Assembly (NCBI RefSeq): GCF_042664795.1
Contig: NZ_JBHTBN010000003.1
Location: 248,001 to 312,000, forward strand
Length of the DNA: 64,000 bases
Reading direction: 5' to 3'
Origin: Jejudonia soesokkakensis
GTDB taxonomy: Bacteria; Bacteroidota; Bacteroidia; Flavobacteriales; Flavobacteriaceae
Shown one piece after another: positions 24,570 through 32,545 of this stretch. Every line of letters starts with the position of its first letter. The first letter of the stretch is position 1. The notes beneath the pieces are model-generated. The model ran no database searches. It saw only the letters and a program-made list of their open reading frames with translations, and had not been told where the DNA came from. Both the position numbers and the translations under genes were made by a program.

Positions 24570-24911
24570 TTAACAATCCATTTCTTTACAAGGATCGTGT
24601 CCCCAATTTTTTAAACTGTACCGCCAATCACTTGTTTTAATATCGCTGGAGGGTTTTTGTGCTTTATGTCTCTTAATATACCCTATCAACTTATTCATGT
24701 GATCATAATTTGTACTAGTGAGCTCTTCTTTTTTCTTACGTTTTATTTTGATGATTTTACGTCCGCTTTTATGTCCTATTGCTTCTCCATCACCACTATC
24801 CTGACCTACATTTTTTGACTTTTCGGTGTCTAACCATTTTTCTAACTCGCTAGGGGTCATATTTACTAAATCATAAAATTCATCATAAATTTTTTCGTTA
24901 TCTTTTGACAT
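24570..24911 (-). CDS. DUF3140 domain-containing protein
   Basis: The 113-residue protein begins MSKDNEKIYDEFYDLVNMTP, continues with SELEKWLDTEKSKNVG, and has the basic DUF3140 core GHKSGRKIIKIKRKKKEEL followed by MNKLIGYIKRHKAQKP and SLKNWGHDPCK. It is small, basic and soluble and could bind nucleic acid; no biochemical role is known. It is convergent with the amidohydrolase gene and divergent from the small membrane gene at 24973. Confidence 0.85.
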   Translation of the reverse strand: MSKDNEKIYDEFYDLVNMTPSELEKWLDTEKSKNVGQDSGDGEAIGHKSGRKIIKIKRKKKEELTSTNYDHMNKLIGYIKRHKAQKPSSDIKTSDWRYSLKNWGHDPCKEMDC

Positions 24912-24972
24912 GCTTTTTTATTTTAAAGGTACCCAATTAGAAAGAAAAAGAATGTTAGAAATCTTATAAAAT

Positions 24973-25281
24973 ATGTCCTTACGCCCTTATTGGCAATTCT
25001 ATAAAGACTGTTTTCCGTTTGTTATAACATTCGGGTTGATATGTGCGATATTCTTCGCATGGTTCCTAGCAATAGTGCTCTTTTGTACTATAGGAATATG
25101 GTTTGGTTTTACAGCTTTTACTATATTGAAAGCAGACGAGTTCTACTTTTATTTCAATATGGGCATAACCAAAAAGATGCTTTTTAAAAAAGCATGTATA
25201 ATTAATTTGGTAGTGGCTATACCTGTCGGATTATTATTTCTTTTAATTTCCTATTTATTTGGCACTCTTACAATTATATAA
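24973..25281 (+). CDS. Small membrane protein, putative ABC transporter partner
   Basis: The 102-residue protein has about three hydrophobic segments (FVITFGLICAIFFAWFLAIV; GIWFGFTAFTIL; LVVAIPVGLLFLLISYLF) and a short charged stretch between the second and third (YFNMGITKKMLFKKAC). I recognise no family. It overlaps the following ATPase gene by 23 bases, so the two are almost certainly co-translated and likely form one complex. Three helices are too few for a normal ABC permease, so it would have to oligomerise or cooperate with another protein. Confidence 0.65.
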   Translation: MSLRPYWQFYKDCFPFVITFGLICAIFFAWFLAIVLFCTIGIWFGFTAFTILKADEFYFYFNMGITKKMLFKKACIINLVVAIPVGLLFLLISYLFGTLTII

Positions 25282-25930
25282 TGCTCAAAAGAGCTTCGGA
25301 AAGAGGGAAATTCTAAAACGTGTTTCTTTTTCGGTGGAAACTGGTGAGGTTCTCGGGATTTTTGGTCGTAATGGCTGCGGAAAATCCACCCTACTTAAGA
25401 TGTTATTTGGCACGATGTCTTCAGATCTGCTAGATTTTGAGATTGACGGCAAAAAAGTGAATGCTTCTCAGGTCATTCCGAAGCAATTAATGGGATATGT
25501 ACCTCAACATCCTTTTTTACCAAAATCCTTAAAAGTAAGGGATGTTATTCTTACTTGCTATCAGGATGAAAAACAACAAGACACTGTGTTTTATAATTCT
25601 GGAGTTGCTAAGCTCACACATAAAAGAGTTGGTGAGTTATCGCTGGGAGAATTAAAATATTTTGAAGTCATTTTATTGGGGGCAAGTACGCATCCGTTTC
25701 TACTATTTGATGAACCCTTTTCAATGGTAGATCCTATGATGAAAGAAAACATGAAAACTTTCTTTTTAGAAATAAAAAAAGAAAAAGGGATTATGTTGAC
25801 AGATCATTATTATGATGATGTGTTACAAACAACCTCCAAGAATATAGTCATTAAAGATGGTATTAGTCATCATATTAGAACAGAGAGCGATCTTAAAAAA
25901 TTTGAATATCTTTCTAACAGTCGTTGCTAA
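25259..25930 (+). CDS. ABC transporter ATP-binding protein
   Basis: The 223-residue ABC ATPase has Walker A GRNGCGKST at 36-44, a Q-loop region (YVPQHPFLPK), the signature LSLGE at about residue 125 in place of LSGGQ, Walker B FLLFDEP at about 148, and an H-loop region LTDHYYDD. All parts needed for ATP binding are present. The likely start is TTG at 25259 within the upstream gene (LLQLYNAQKSFGKREIL). Its partner appears to be only the small membrane protein just upstream; no other permease is nearby. Substrate unknown. Confidence 0.88.
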   Translation: MALLQLYNAQKSFGKREILKRVSFSVETGEVLGIFGRNGCGKSTLLKMLFGTMSSDLLDFEIDGKKVNASQVIPKQLMGYVPQHPFLPKSLKVRDVILTCYQDEKQQDTVFYNSGVAKLTHKRVGELSLGELKYFEVILLGASTHPFLLFDEPFSMVDPMMKENMKTFFLEIKKEKGIMLTDHYYDDVLQTTSKNIVIKDGISHHIRTESDLKKFEYLSNSRC

Positions 25931-25933
25931 CAA

Positions 25934-26476
25934 CTAATCTTCGGCTTCTTCTTCAGTTTCATCACTAGAAATCAGATAATGATCTTCTCCTAATCCAATG
26001 ATATGAATAATATTGGTTACAGTACTGTACAACATCAAAATTACGGTAATCATCATTCCACTTAAAATAGAGGAAAATAACAATGTCGCCCAATAGATGG
26101 TTTCAAACCAAGAAGTTTCTACATTTTCAGCTTCAGTAATAGGAATATTAAAAAACTGAAACATCACGAGTGCTCCCACAAACAATATGGTATCAAATTT
26201 CGCGATGGTAAGCACTTGATGGTAATGCGCTTTCTTCAGTTTTGATTCAGATCCAAAACTAATCCCAAGTAATGTAAGCAATAACGCTAGAATAGTGGCC
26301 GAAGCCAGTGCGATGGTATTGCATAGCATATTGACTCCAGGTAAGGAAGAAGTGATCAATTGTTTTGCCTCATAGCCCGATAAATTACCCAATAAAAAGG
26401 CACCCAATCCAGTAAAGATGGTTGCTATCAATCCTCCATATATGGAACGCTTGTTCTTTGTAATAAAATTATCCAA
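25934..26476 (-). CDS. Hypothetical four-helix membrane protein
   Basis: The 180-residue protein has four hydrophobic segments (about 15-33, 47-72, 92-112 and 125-150) and an acidic tail (SSDETEEEAED). It contains no motif that I recognise. The frame starts with TTG at 26476, since no ATG lies close upstream, so the exact start is uncertain. It is convergent with the ABC ATPase, with three bases between the stops, and divergent from the S33 hydrolase. Confidence 0.65.
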   Translation of the reverse strand: MDNFITKNKRSIYGGLIATIFTGLGAFLLGNLSGYEAKQLITSSLPGVNMLCNTIALASATILALLLTLLGISFGSESKLKKAHYHQVLTIAKFDTILFVGALVMFQFFNIPITEAENVETSWFETIYWATLLFSSILSGMMITVILMLYSTVTNIIHIIGLGEDHYLISSDETEEEAED

Positions 26477-26560
26477 TGAATCTGATTTTAAATTCGAAGA
26501 TACATAAAATCTCTTAGCATAAATTTTGTAACTTTCTGCATACTATTTAAACTCCCAATT

Positions 26561-27625
26561 ATGAAATACTTTATTTGTCTTTTTTCTGTTTGTATACTGA
26601 TGGTTTCTTGCACTGAAAACACATCTAAAAAAATAGCTACGGAAACTGCTTCCGAAGAAATAAACTGTACAGACTATCTTTCGTATCAAGGTCGTGATGA
26701 TCAGGCTACTGGTGGAATTAAAATGGTTCCAATTGAAACCCCTAAAGGCACCTTTAATGTCTGGACCAAGCGAGTTGGTACCAATCCCAAAATGAAAGTA
26801 CTACTCTTACATGGAGGTCCAGGAATGACTCATGAAATCTATGAAAGTTTTGACGGGTTCTTTCCGCAGGAAGGGATTGAATATTATTATTATGACCAGT
26901 TAGGAAGTTATTATAGCGATCAGCCCGATGATTTAAGCCTTTGGGACACAGCTCGATTTGTTGAAGAAGTAGAGCAAGTACGTCAAGCACTTAATCTAAA
27001 TCAAGATAATTTTTATCTATTTGGGCAATCCTGGGGAGGTATACTTGCCATGGAATATGCCTTGAAGTATCAGGAACATTTAAAAGGCTTGATCATTAGC
27101 AATATGGTCCCTTCGATTCCTGATTATATGAAATACAACGAGGAAGTATTAGCTCCTCAACTAGATCCAGAAGTGTTAGCAACTATTATGAAGTATGAAG
27201 CTGCCGAAGATTATGGAAATGAAGAGTATTTAAGCCTTATTACTGAACATTATTATCCGAAGCATGTGATTAGAATTCCGCAAAAAGATTGGCCAAATTC
27301 AATTAATAGAGGTTTTAAACATTTGAACCCGGATGTGTATGTAACTATGCAAGGACCTAGTGAGTTTGGAATTAAAGGCAATGCTACGCTTAAGGATTGG
27401 GATGTAAAAGACAGGTTGCATGAAATTAAAGTCCCTACTTTAGCAATTGGAGCAGCGCATGACACTATGGATCCAAAACAAATGGAATGGCTTGCTAATG
27501 AAGTAAAAAACGGACGGTATTTACATTGTCCAAATGGAAGTCATTTGTCTCAGTATGATGACCAAGAGCATTTCTTTCCTGGACTCGTATCTTTTATTAA
27601 AGATGTTAATAATAATACTTTTTAA
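26561..27625 (+). CDS. Proline iminopeptidase family alpha/beta hydrolase, lipoprotein
   Basis: The 354-residue protein starts with a lipoprotein signal (MKYFICLFSVCILMVSC, lipobox Cys17). The alpha/beta hydrolase domain has the oxyanion-hole HGGPGMTHE, the nucleophile elbow GQSWGGILAMEYA, a C-terminal Asp region (AIGAAHDTMDPKQ) and the His in HLSQYDDQEHF. The HGGPG motif and overall layout match peptidase family S33 (prolyl aminopeptidase). It probably cleaves N-terminal proline from peptides at the cell envelope. Terminator follows directly. Confidence 0.88.
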   Translation: MKYFICLFSVCILMVSCTENTSKKIATETASEEINCTDYLSYQGRDDQATGGIKMVPIETPKGTFNVWTKRVGTNPKMKVLLLHGGPGMTHEIYESFDGFFPQEGIEYYYYDQLGSYYSDQPDDLSLWDTARFVEEVEQVRQALNLNQDNFYLFGQSWGGILAMEYALKYQEHLKGLIISNMVPSIPDYMKYNEEVLAPQLDPEVLATIMKYEAAEDYGNEEYLSLITEHYYPKHVIRIPQKDWPNSINRGFKHLNPDVYVTMQGPSEFGIKGNATLKDWDVKDRLHEIKVPTLAIGAAHDTMDPKQMEWLANEVKNGRYLHCPNGSHLSQYDDQEHFFPGLVSFIKDVNNNTF

Positions 27626-27630
27626 TAAAA

Positions 27631-27660
27631 AAAAACCTCCCTGAGGGAGGTCTTTTTTTT
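27631..27660. terminator. Bidirectional terminator
   Basis: The stem CCTCCC / GGGAGG with a 3-base loop is flanked by an A run on the left and a T run on the right. It separates the convergent S33 hydrolase and fasciclin genes. Confidence 0.85.
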
Positions 27661-27677
27661 TATTAGAAAATTTCGAA

Positions 27678-28307
27678 TTATCCTTTTGGCATTAACACTT
27701 TGTCAATTCCGTGGATAATACCGTTAGAAGCATCCATGTTTGGATCTGCAACAGTCGCCATATTTCCTTTAGCATCTTTGATCATAACTTTACCATCCTT
27801 TAAAGAAAGAACCAGGTTTTCACCATTTAAAGTAGTTACATTATATGCGTTTTTGTTATCATTTATAGCTTTTACTACTGCATCAGCATTCCACTCACCT
27901 GCAACAACATGATATTTTAAGATGCCTTGAAGCATTTCTTTATTTTCATCCATCATTACAGCATCCATTGTCGCTTTCGGTAATTTTGCAAAAGCATCAT
28001 TTGTTGGAGCAAATACAGTGTATTCACCTTCTCCCATAAAGGTTTCGGCTAAACCTGCTTGTTTAAGAGCTGCCACTAAAGTAGAATAGGTAGGATTTGA
28101 CATCGCTTTTCCAGCAATAGAATTCTTTTCCATTTCCATTTTTTTTGCCTCCATCATTTTAGCTTCTTCTTCAGCTGCCATTTTAGCTTCCATTTCCATT
28201 TTTTCTGCTTCAGCTTTCGCTTCTGCTTCTTTTTTCTTTGTGTCGTCACAAGATGCAAATAACATACCTACAACTGCTAACGATAATACTAATTTATTAA
28301 GTTTCAT
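27678..28307 (-). CDS. Fasciclin domain lipoprotein
   Basis: The 209-residue protein has a lipoprotein signal (MKLNKLVLSLAVVGMLFASC, Cys20). A highly charged Lys/Glu/Ala/Met stretch of about 45 residues follows, likely a helical stalk, and then one fasciclin (FAS1) domain with the conserved blocks STLVAALKQAGLAETFMG, TVFAPTNDAFAKLP, LKYHVVAGE and SNGIIHGIDKVLMP. FAS1 domains mediate adhesion to proteins or carbohydrates. It is likely exposed on the outer membrane surface or in the periplasm. It is transcribed alone. Confidence 0.92.
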   Translation of the reverse strand: MKLNKLVLSLAVVGMLFASCDDTKKKEAEAKAEAEKMEMEAKMAAEEEAKMMEAKKMEMEKNSIAGKAMSNPTYSTLVAALKQAGLAETFMGEGEYTVFAPTNDAFAKLPKATMDAVMMDENKEMLQGILKYHVVAGEWNADAVVKAINDNKNAYNVTTLNGENLVLSLKDGKVMIKDAKGNMATVADPNMDASNGIIHGIDKVLMPKG

Positions 28308-28479
28308 TTTTAATTGGTTTTAAAATTTATAGAACAAATGTAAAATTTAGATTAGATAACTTATACTAATGAGTAGATAATATTTCGTTAAATATTAGCC
28401 AATTATTAACAATAACGAAGTTTGATGTTAATTTATAGTAAACTGATATACAGCGCATTGATTTATGCTATTCAAATAA

Positions 28480-28508
28480 TTGTTACTACAGCAGATTTTG
28501 TATCTTTA
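28480..28508 (+). promoter_or_regulatory. Bacteroidota-type promoter before the LysM gene
   Basis: TTG at 28480-28482 and TATCTTTA at 28501-28508 are separated by 18 bases, close to the TTTG-N19-TAnnTTTG consensus. The gene starts 26 bases downstream. Confidence 0.5.
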
Positions 28509-28534
28509 GTGTTTAATTTAAAATCTAGAAAATT

Positions 28535-28912
28535 ATGGTTAAAGCAAAATATCAAAATGTACTGGATCTGGGGGAAAAATTCAAAATCCAGAACGGAGAT
28601 GTTAAAGTAGAGGATAACAAACTCCACATTAAAGGCACAGCAAATACACAATATCACAAAGATAGATTATGGGATGAAATTAAAGCTTCTGGCGGTGAAA
28701 ATCCAAATGATATTATGGCAGATATTAGAGTGGCAGACACCTCTGTTTACGCAAGGCATACGGTAGAGAGCGGCGAATCTTTGAGTAAAATTGCAAAGCA
28801 TTACTACAAAGATCCTATGAAATACAATGCAATTTTTGAAGCAAATAAGAATATACTAAAAAACCCTGATGTAATTCATCCAGGACAAGAATTAGTAATT
28901 CCAAATTTATAA
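28535..28912 (+). CDS. LysM domain protein (BON-like N-terminus)
   Basis: The 125-residue protein has an N-terminal BON-like segment (VEDNKLHIKGTANTQYHKDR) and a C-terminal LysM domain (HTVESGESLSKIAKHYYKDP ... ILKNPDVIHPGQELVIP). It has no signal peptide, like the potassium-binding protein Kbp (YgaU) of enterobacteria, which has the same BON-LysM order. A Kbp-like cytoplasmic role is therefore possible, though this protein is a little shorter. Promoter upstream and terminator downstream make it monocistronic. Confidence 0.87.
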   Translation: MVKAKYQNVLDLGEKFKIQNGDVKVEDNKLHIKGTANTQYHKDRLWDEIKASGGENPNDIMADIRVADTSVYARHTVESGESLSKIAKHYYKDPMKYNAIFEANKNILKNPDVIHPGQELVIPNL

Positions 28913-28932
28913 GACCTTTATATTCATAGAAT

Positions 28933-28957
28933 CCCGCCCTGAGCGGGTTTTTTTTTA
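28933..28957 (+). terminator. Rho-independent terminator after the LysM gene
   Basis: The stem CCCGC / GCGGG with a 5-base loop is followed by about ten T. The next gene starts six bases after it. Confidence 0.85.
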
Positions 28958-28962
28958 TTTTT

Positions 28963-29718
28963 ATGTTTTCAGAAATCTCCCTTTGGCTTCTCATTACTCT
29001 ATTTTTTCTAGGAGCAATTGCCTTTACATTGTCAACAATTAGTGGAGGTGGTGGGGCACTCATGCAAATTCCAATACTCAACTTTTTAATCGGCACTTCG
29101 CAAACCGCTCCCGTTATAAATCTGGGAACTATGATAAGTCGTCCTTCCCGAATTATCATCTTCTGGAAATACATCCATTGGAAGGTCTTCTGGTATTATG
29201 TTCCTGCGGCAATGGGAGGCGCTGTCATTGCTGGATACCTTTTTGCTGAAGTTAAAATTTACTGGATTCAGATCGTTGTTGGATTGTTTCTTGTGAGTAC
29301 TTTTTTTCAGTATCGCTTCGGAAAAAAAGACCGTTCGTTTCCAGTTCATTATTGGTTCTTTATCCCGTTGGGATTTAGCATAGCGATTATTGGAACCTTT
29401 ACTGGCGGAATGGGCCCTATCTTAAATCCATTTCTTCTCAATGTGGGTATTGATAAGGAGCAACTTGTAGGAACCAAAGCAGCCCAGGCATTCTTTCTAG
29501 GAATCGCTCAAATTAGCAGCTATACATTTTTTGGACTATTAACAAAGGAACTCTGGATCTACGGAATCGTTCTCGGTTTGGGAGCTACGCTTGGTAACCT
29601 AATTGGAAAAGAAATTCTCAAACACATGAGTAAAATTGCTTTTAGACGATGGCTTATTGCTATTATGGTCCTTTCAGGAATTGTTCTTATTATTAAAGCA
29701 TTGTCAGAAATCTTATAA
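28963..29718 (+). CDS. TauE/SafE family sulfite exporter-like permease
   Basis: The 251-residue protein has seven to eight hydrophobic helices with the TauE/SafE features: GAIAFTLSTISGGGGALMQI near the N-terminus and IGTFTGGMGPILNPFLL in the second half, which is the family's inverted repeat. Members export sulfite, sulfoacetate or related anions, but the substrate here cannot be read from sequence. Its stop codon overlaps the convergent ATPase gene (TTATAA shared). Confidence 0.88.
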   Translation: MFSEISLWLLITLFFLGAIAFTLSTISGGGGALMQIPILNFLIGTSQTAPVINLGTMISRPSRIIIFWKYIHWKVFWYYVPAAMGGAVIAGYLFAEVKIYWIQIVVGLFLVSTFFQYRFGKKDRSFPVHYWFFIPLGFSIAIIGTFTGGMGPILNPFLLNVGIDKEQLVGTKAAQAFFLGIAQISSYTFFGLLTKELWIYGIVLGLGATLGNLIGKEILKHMSKIAFRRWLIAIMVLSGIVLIIKALSEIL

Positions 29719-31179
29719 CCCGCTAATATAACCGCCATAAATATCTTTAAACCGAATACCATCGCTCAAATTATACTTGCTCAATTTCTTTAATTCAACC
29801 AACGCCCATAGAACAAATTCTTTGAAAAAAGGCATGTCTTCTTCTGAAAGATCGGGCACATATTTTTCTAATAGGTCGTCTAAGGGTTCAATTCTGTCTA
29901 ATTGCAATTGATATGCATTGTCGTCAAGCGTATCAAGTAATTCAAATCCACCGCTTTCTTCAAAGAACCAACCTACTAATTCTTCATACGGATCGTGATC
30001 ACCTTCCTTGGTGAGTTTTTCTATCTTCGGAAAATACGCCAGAAACTGTGTCACTATAGCATCTGCAATAAGTTGTTTTGCTACTTCATTAGCACCTTCT
30101 TGTTCGCCTTCATACACTAATTCAACTTTTCCTGTGATAGCAGGGACAATTCCCATAAAATCACTTATACGAACAGTAGTTCTTTCACTACCATTTTGTA
30201 ACGCTCTGCGTTCTGCAGTACTTAATAAATTCTGAAAAGCAGAAATACTTAAACGTGCACTTACGCCACTCTTGGCATCTATAAACTCACTTTCACGGGC
30301 TTCAAAACTTATCTGTTCCAGAATGTCTTTGGCCAGTTCTGGCACATACACATTCTTCTTTTCTGAAGCTGCATCAGCTGTTTCCTGAGCCGTAATGGTT
30401 CTAGCTACTTCTAGACTTTCAGGATAGTGGGTTAAAATTTGAGAACCAATTCTATCTTTCAGCGGAGTTACGATGCTTCCTCGGTTGGTATAATCTTCTG
30501 GGTTAGCAGTAAATACAAACTGAATATCCAATGGCAATCGAACGGCAAATCCTCGTATCTGTACATCGCCTTCCTGCAAAATATTAAATAAGGCAACCTG
30601 AATTCTAGCTTGTAGATCTGGTAATTCATTGATGACAAAAATACAGCGATTGGCCCGGGGGATCATTCCGAAGTGAATTACACGATCATCTGCATAGGTT
30701 AATTTTAAATTGGCAGCTTTGATAGGATCTACATCACCTACCAAATCGGCTACAGTCACATCGGGTGTTGCTAATTTTTCAGCAAAACGATCTTCACGGT
30801 GCAACCAACGTATAGGAGTCTTGTCTCCTTTTTCTTCTAGTAGCTCTTTGGCATATCTGGAAATAGGCAACAACGGATCATCATTGATTTCACTGCCTTC
30901 AACTACAGGCACATATTCATCAAGTAGATTCACCATCTGGCGAGCCAAACGTGTTTTCGCCTGCCCACGTAGTCCCAATAAATTAATATTGTGTTTTGAA
31001 AGAATAGCTCGTTCCAACTCGGGTATCACACTAAATTCATACCCGTGTATACCTTCAAAAGTAGTTTCTTTCTTTAATAATTTCTGAAGCAGATTTCGTC
31101 GTAATTCCTCTTTTACAGATTTATATTCGTACCCTGCTTTTTTTAATTCGCCTAATGTTTTTATAGTATCGATTTTCAT
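29713..31179 (-). CDS. MoxR/magnesium-chelatase-like AAA+ ATPase
   Basis: The 488-residue ATPase has the Walker A LRGQAKTRLAR, a Walker B-like CIFVINELPDL (NE where most AAA+ have DE, which I believe is usual in this subfamily), the arm LQEGDVQIRGFAVRLPLDIQ and sensor region FVFTANPEDYTNRG. It is related to the ChlI/BchI and RavA/MoxR group but is not a chelatase of known pathway; no bacteriochlorophyll or cobalamin genes are nearby. It lies 34 bases downstream of a VWA-domain gene on the same strand, forming the usual ATPase-VWA two-component chaperone pair. Confidence 0.9.
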   Translation of the reverse strand: MKIDTIKTLGELKKAGYEYKSVKEELRRNLLQKLLKKETTFEGIHGYEFSVIPELERAILSKHNINLLGLRGQAKTRLARQMVNLLDEYVPVVEGSEINDDPLLPISRYAKELLEEKGDKTPIRWLHREDRFAEKLATPDVTVADLVGDVDPIKAANLKLTYADDRVIHFGMIPRANRCIFVINELPDLQARIQVALFNILQEGDVQIRGFAVRLPLDIQFVFTANPEDYTNRGSIVTPLKDRIGSQILTHYPESLEVARTITAQETADAASEKKNVYVPELAKDILEQISFEARESEFIDAKSGVSARLSISAFQNLLSTAERRALQNGSERTTVRISDFMGIVPAITGKVELVYEGEQEGANEVAKQLIADAIVTQFLAYFPKIEKLTKEGDHDPYEELVGWFFEESGGFELLDTLDDNAYQLQLDRIEPLDDLLEKYVPDLSEEDMPFFKEFVLWALVELKKLSKYNLSDGIRFKDIYGGYISGL

Positions 31180-31213
31180 TTCCTCTTTCTTTCTTCTAAG
31201 TTTTGACTATATA

Positions 31214-32380
31214 TTATCTCAATTTTTTTCTTCGATTATTTTCGTAATCTGTAAATATCATTTCACCCAATCCTTGCAATCCTGTATAAAATGCTTTTCC
31301 ATGATTGGCTTCGGTAAAATGGTCCACGAACTGTTGTAAATATGGGTCGCTTGCGATCATAAAAGTAGTTATCGGAATGTGTAACTTCCTGGCTTGTCGG
31401 GCCATCATATAACATTTATTGACAATATATTCATCCAAACCATTACTGTTCTTATAATATCGACCATCGGGCAATCGTAAGCAACTTGGTTTTCCATCGG
31501 TGATCATAAAGATTTGCTTATTGGTATTTCGCTTTCTACGTAACATATCCATTGCTAATTGCAATCCAGCAACGGTGTTGGTATGATAAGGTCCTACATT
31601 TAAATACGGTAAATCTTTAATTTTTATAGGCCAGGCATCATTTCCAAATACCAGTATATCCAATGTGTCTTTTGGATACCTAGTAGTTATTAATTCTGAA
31701 AGTGCCATCGCTACTTTTTTCGCAGGAGTAATACGGTCTTCACCATAAAGGATCATTGAATGACTTATATCGATCATCAATACGGTACTCATTTGGGCCT
31801 TATACATGGTTTCTTCAACGACGAGATCATTTTCAGTTAAATGAAAATCGCCAATACCATGATTGATTTGTGCATTGCGTAAACTTTCGGTCATTGAAAT
31901 ACGTTCAAGGGCATCTCCAAACTGATAGTTACGAAACTCCCCTGCCTGCTCATCTCCTACCCCATGGTATTTTGTCTTATGATTGCCCGCACCACTTCGT
32001 TTTATCTTTCCAAAGATCTGCTCAAGGGCACGCTTCCGAAGCGATCGCTCCAGTTTTTCAGTAATAGAAGTCCCCCCTTTTCCGTCACCCTTAGTTCCGT
32101 TTTTTCCGTCTGGCTTAAATTCTTCACGAATAAAACCTCTGTCTTTTAATTCCTGAACAAAGTCATCTAAGGTGTAGTCTTCTGTAGTTAGCTGATATTC
32201 TTCATCCAACTGACGTAACCAATCCATAGCTTCGTCAAAATCTCCAGAGGTATGGGTAATTAATTCTTGAAACACTTCAAACAAACGATCAAAAATAGAT
32301 TGCTCCTTAGGCGTATGCTTGGTAAAAATAAACCCTGTTTTTTTTGGCTGAAAGTCTTTATTTTCTGAAGCTGTATTCAT
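31214..32380 (-). CDS. VWA domain-containing protein, partner of the chelatase-like ATPase
   Basis: The 388-residue protein has a helical N-terminal half (SIFDRLFEVFQELITHTSGD; a basic GKGGTSITEKLERSLRKR) and a C-terminal von Willebrand A domain. Its metal-ion-dependent adhesion site starts DISHSM within MSTVLMIDISHSMILYGED and continues with HTNTVAGLQLAMDMLRR and FMITDGKPS. VWA partners of MoxR/ChlI ATPases couple ATP hydrolysis to metal insertion or complex assembly. The order VWA - ATPase on one transcript supports a joint function; the target is unknown. Confidence 0.9.
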   Translation of the reverse strand: MNTASENKDFQPKKTGFIFTKHTPKEQSIFDRLFEVFQELITHTSGDFDEAMDWLRQLDEEYQLTTEDYTLDDFVQELKDRGFIREEFKPDGKNGTKGDGKGGTSITEKLERSLRKRALEQIFGKIKRSGAGNHKTKYHGVGDEQAGEFRNYQFGDALERISMTESLRNAQINHGIGDFHLTENDLVVEETMYKAQMSTVLMIDISHSMILYGEDRITPAKKVAMALSELITTRYPKDTLDILVFGNDAWPIKIKDLPYLNVGPYHTNTVAGLQLAMDMLRRKRNTNKQIFMITDGKPSCLRLPDGRYYKNSNGLDEYIVNKCYMMARQARKLHIPITTFMIASDPYLQQFVDHFTEANHGKAFYTGLQGLGEMIFTDYENNRRKKLR

Positions 32381-32545
32381 TCGTATAAAACTACAACATA
32401 GATTGTTTAAAAAATAAGTAAAAAAGTTAAACTGCTATTAATTTATTAGTTCTGGTGATTGTCACTCAATAGTTATCGAATTTATGGGTAGTTCTTTAAA
32501 CATTTTAGTAATTTTAGGAACTTAATAATGATCAACCAAAATACA

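Noticed and set aside
28422..28610. Plus-strand frame of 62 codons
   Set aside because: It overlaps the promoter and start of the LysM gene in another frame and has no signal or domain.
29713..32380. Magnesium chelatase for chlorophyll or cobalt chelatase for cobalamin
   Set aside because: No large chelatase subunit or tetrapyrrole genes are nearby; the pair fits the general MoxR-VWA class.
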